DNA from: Chryseobacterium limigenitum | GTDB taxonomy: Bacteria > Bacteroidota > Bacteroidia > Flavobacteriales > Weeksellaceae | Reading direction: 5' to 3' | DNA: 64,000 nucleotides | Assembly: GCF_900114875.1 (NCBI RefSeq) | Contig: NZ_FPKW01000002.1 | Coordinates: 186,001-250,000, forward strand | In this document: positions 63,360 to 64,000 of the stretch, piece after piece | How the letters are laid out: each line of letters opens with the position of its first letter | Numbering within the stretch: position 1 is the stretch's first letter | Made by a program: the position numbers and the translations under genes | The notes under the pieces: generated by a model | Database searches by the model: none | Seen by the model: the letters and a program-made list of their open reading frames with translations, nothing else | What the model was told of the DNA's origin: nothing

Positions 63360-63467
63360 CACACTCATTTTAGGGGTAGAGTATGCCTATATCAAAAGTA
63401 GAAATTACTCAAACCTTCCCGAAATGAATGTGTATCCAAGGAAATTTTATAACATATTATATAAATA

Positions 63468-64000
63468 ATGTCAGGTATTATTGGTAAAAAAATCGGTATG
63501 ACATCTTTGTTTAACGAAGAAGGAAAAAACATTCCTTGTACAGTTATCCAAGCTGGTCCATGCTCGGTTTTACAGGTCAGAACCATTGAAAAGGACGGCT
63601 ATAAAGCAGTTCAATTAGGTTTCGATGACAAGAGTGAGAAGAACGTTGGTAAAGCGTTAGCTGGTCATTTTAAAAAGGCTGGTTCAGCTCCTAAAGCTAA
63701 GTTGGTAGAATTCTACAGAGAATTCGTAGACCAAGTAACAGTAGGAGAAGATGTAACTGTGAAACTATTCGCTGAAGGTGAATTTGTTGACGTAACAGGA
63801 ACTTCTAAAGGTAAAGGTTTCCAAGGTGTTGTTAAAAGACACGGATTTGGAGGTGTAATGCAAGCTACTCATGGTCAGCACAACAGACTTAGAGCTCCAG
63901 GTTCTATCGGTGCTGGATCGGATCCTTCGAGAGTATTCAAAGGAATGAGAATGGCAGGTAGAATGGGAGGTAAGCAGGTAACTGTACAAAACCTTCAAGT
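63468..64000 (+). CDS. rplC: 50S ribosomal protein L3, 5' part
   Basis: The first 177 residues are visible and the frame stays open at the window end; L3 is usually ~205 residues. Marks: [58 protein letters not shown] and [14 protein letters not shown]. It binds 23S rRNA near the peptidyl-transferase centre. It is presumably followed outside the window by rplD and the rest of the S10 cluster. Confidence 0.96.
   Translation, partial: MSGIIGKKIGMTSLFNEEGKNIPCTVIQAGPCSVLQVRTIEKDGYKAVQLGFDDKSEKNVGKALAGHFKKAGSAPKAKLVEFYREFVDQVTVGEDVTVKLFAEGEFVDVTGTSKGKGFQGVVKRHGFGGVMQATHGQHNRLRAPGSIGAGSDPSRVFKGMRMAGRMGGKQVTVQNLQ

Noticed and set aside
63383..63427. 14-codon mini-ORF in the rplC leader
   Set aside because: Too short to judge; could be a leader peptide but nothing beyond an ATG and stop supports it.
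1..64000. CRISPR array, integrase or insertion-sequence transposase
   Set aside because: No regularly spaced direct repeats and no recombinase or transposase motif seen in any frame.

Overview
The window looks like a chromosomal segment of a Flavobacteriia/Weeksellaceae bacterium close to Chryseobacterium. Reasons: low GC and A/T-rich spacers; a SusC/SusD pair; a protease with a type IX secretion (T9SS) sorting tail; an LptD-type protein; many starts with no recognisable Shine-Dalgarno but with Bacteroidetes promoters (TTTG, 17-20 bp, TAnnTTTG); and GG-leader peptides of the kind common in Chryseobacterium. No integrase, transposase, prophage or CRISPR array is visible.

Layout. 0-3.5 kb: 3' part of a susC gene plus susD. 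3.5-6.2 kb: two polytopic membrane proteins with GT-C-like features. 6.2-20.9 kb: a metal-handling island, all on +. It holds a Zn/Co-type RND exporter fused to its outer-membrane channel, the membrane-fusion protein, a Fur-family regulator, a P1B-2 ATPase, YHS and SCO proteins, an exported superoxide dismutase, an MbnP-MbnH-outer-membrane protein cassette, and three small Cys-containing membrane/exported proteins with similar Pro-Pro tails. At least four families of intergenic inverted repeats interrupt it. 21.3-23.3 kb: GntR regulator plus Fsr-like MFS exporter, with matching operators. 23.4-24.6 kb: three tRNA-Glu genes and rpsT. 24.6-45.4 kb: mostly housekeeping (amidase, LptD, RidA, HtrA, TrhO, folate cyclo-ligase, SpoU methyltransferase, RmuC, PncB, Dps) with several unknown proteins, an Ala-rich lipoprotein, a six-cysteine GG-leader peptide and two more GT-C-like membrane proteins.

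45.5-48.9 kb: rpsL-rpsG-fusA-rpsJ. rplC, which normally follows rpsJ, appears only at 63.5 kb, behind its own promoter. The 14.5 kb between them holds an alpha-carbonic anhydrase lipoprotein, a small permease-like protein, a T9SS metalloprotease, an uncharacterised three-gene exported operon, and a glycerol operon (glpD-glpK-glpF-outer-membrane protein) divergent from a DeoR/GlpR regulator.

How it works together: the island combines export of divalent metals (RND pump and ATPase) with envelope copper handling (SCO, YHS, MbnP/MbnH) and superoxide defence. The glycerol block forms a complete uptake, phosphorylation and oxidation route. The most unusual items are the six-Cys GG-leader peptide, the three PP-tailed small proteins, TrhO with an added C-terminal beta-barrel, the split ribosomal cluster, and two copies of an about 165 bp element with near-perfect 23-24 bp terminal inverted repeats. 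All function calls rest on motif recognition by eye; no database search was run.
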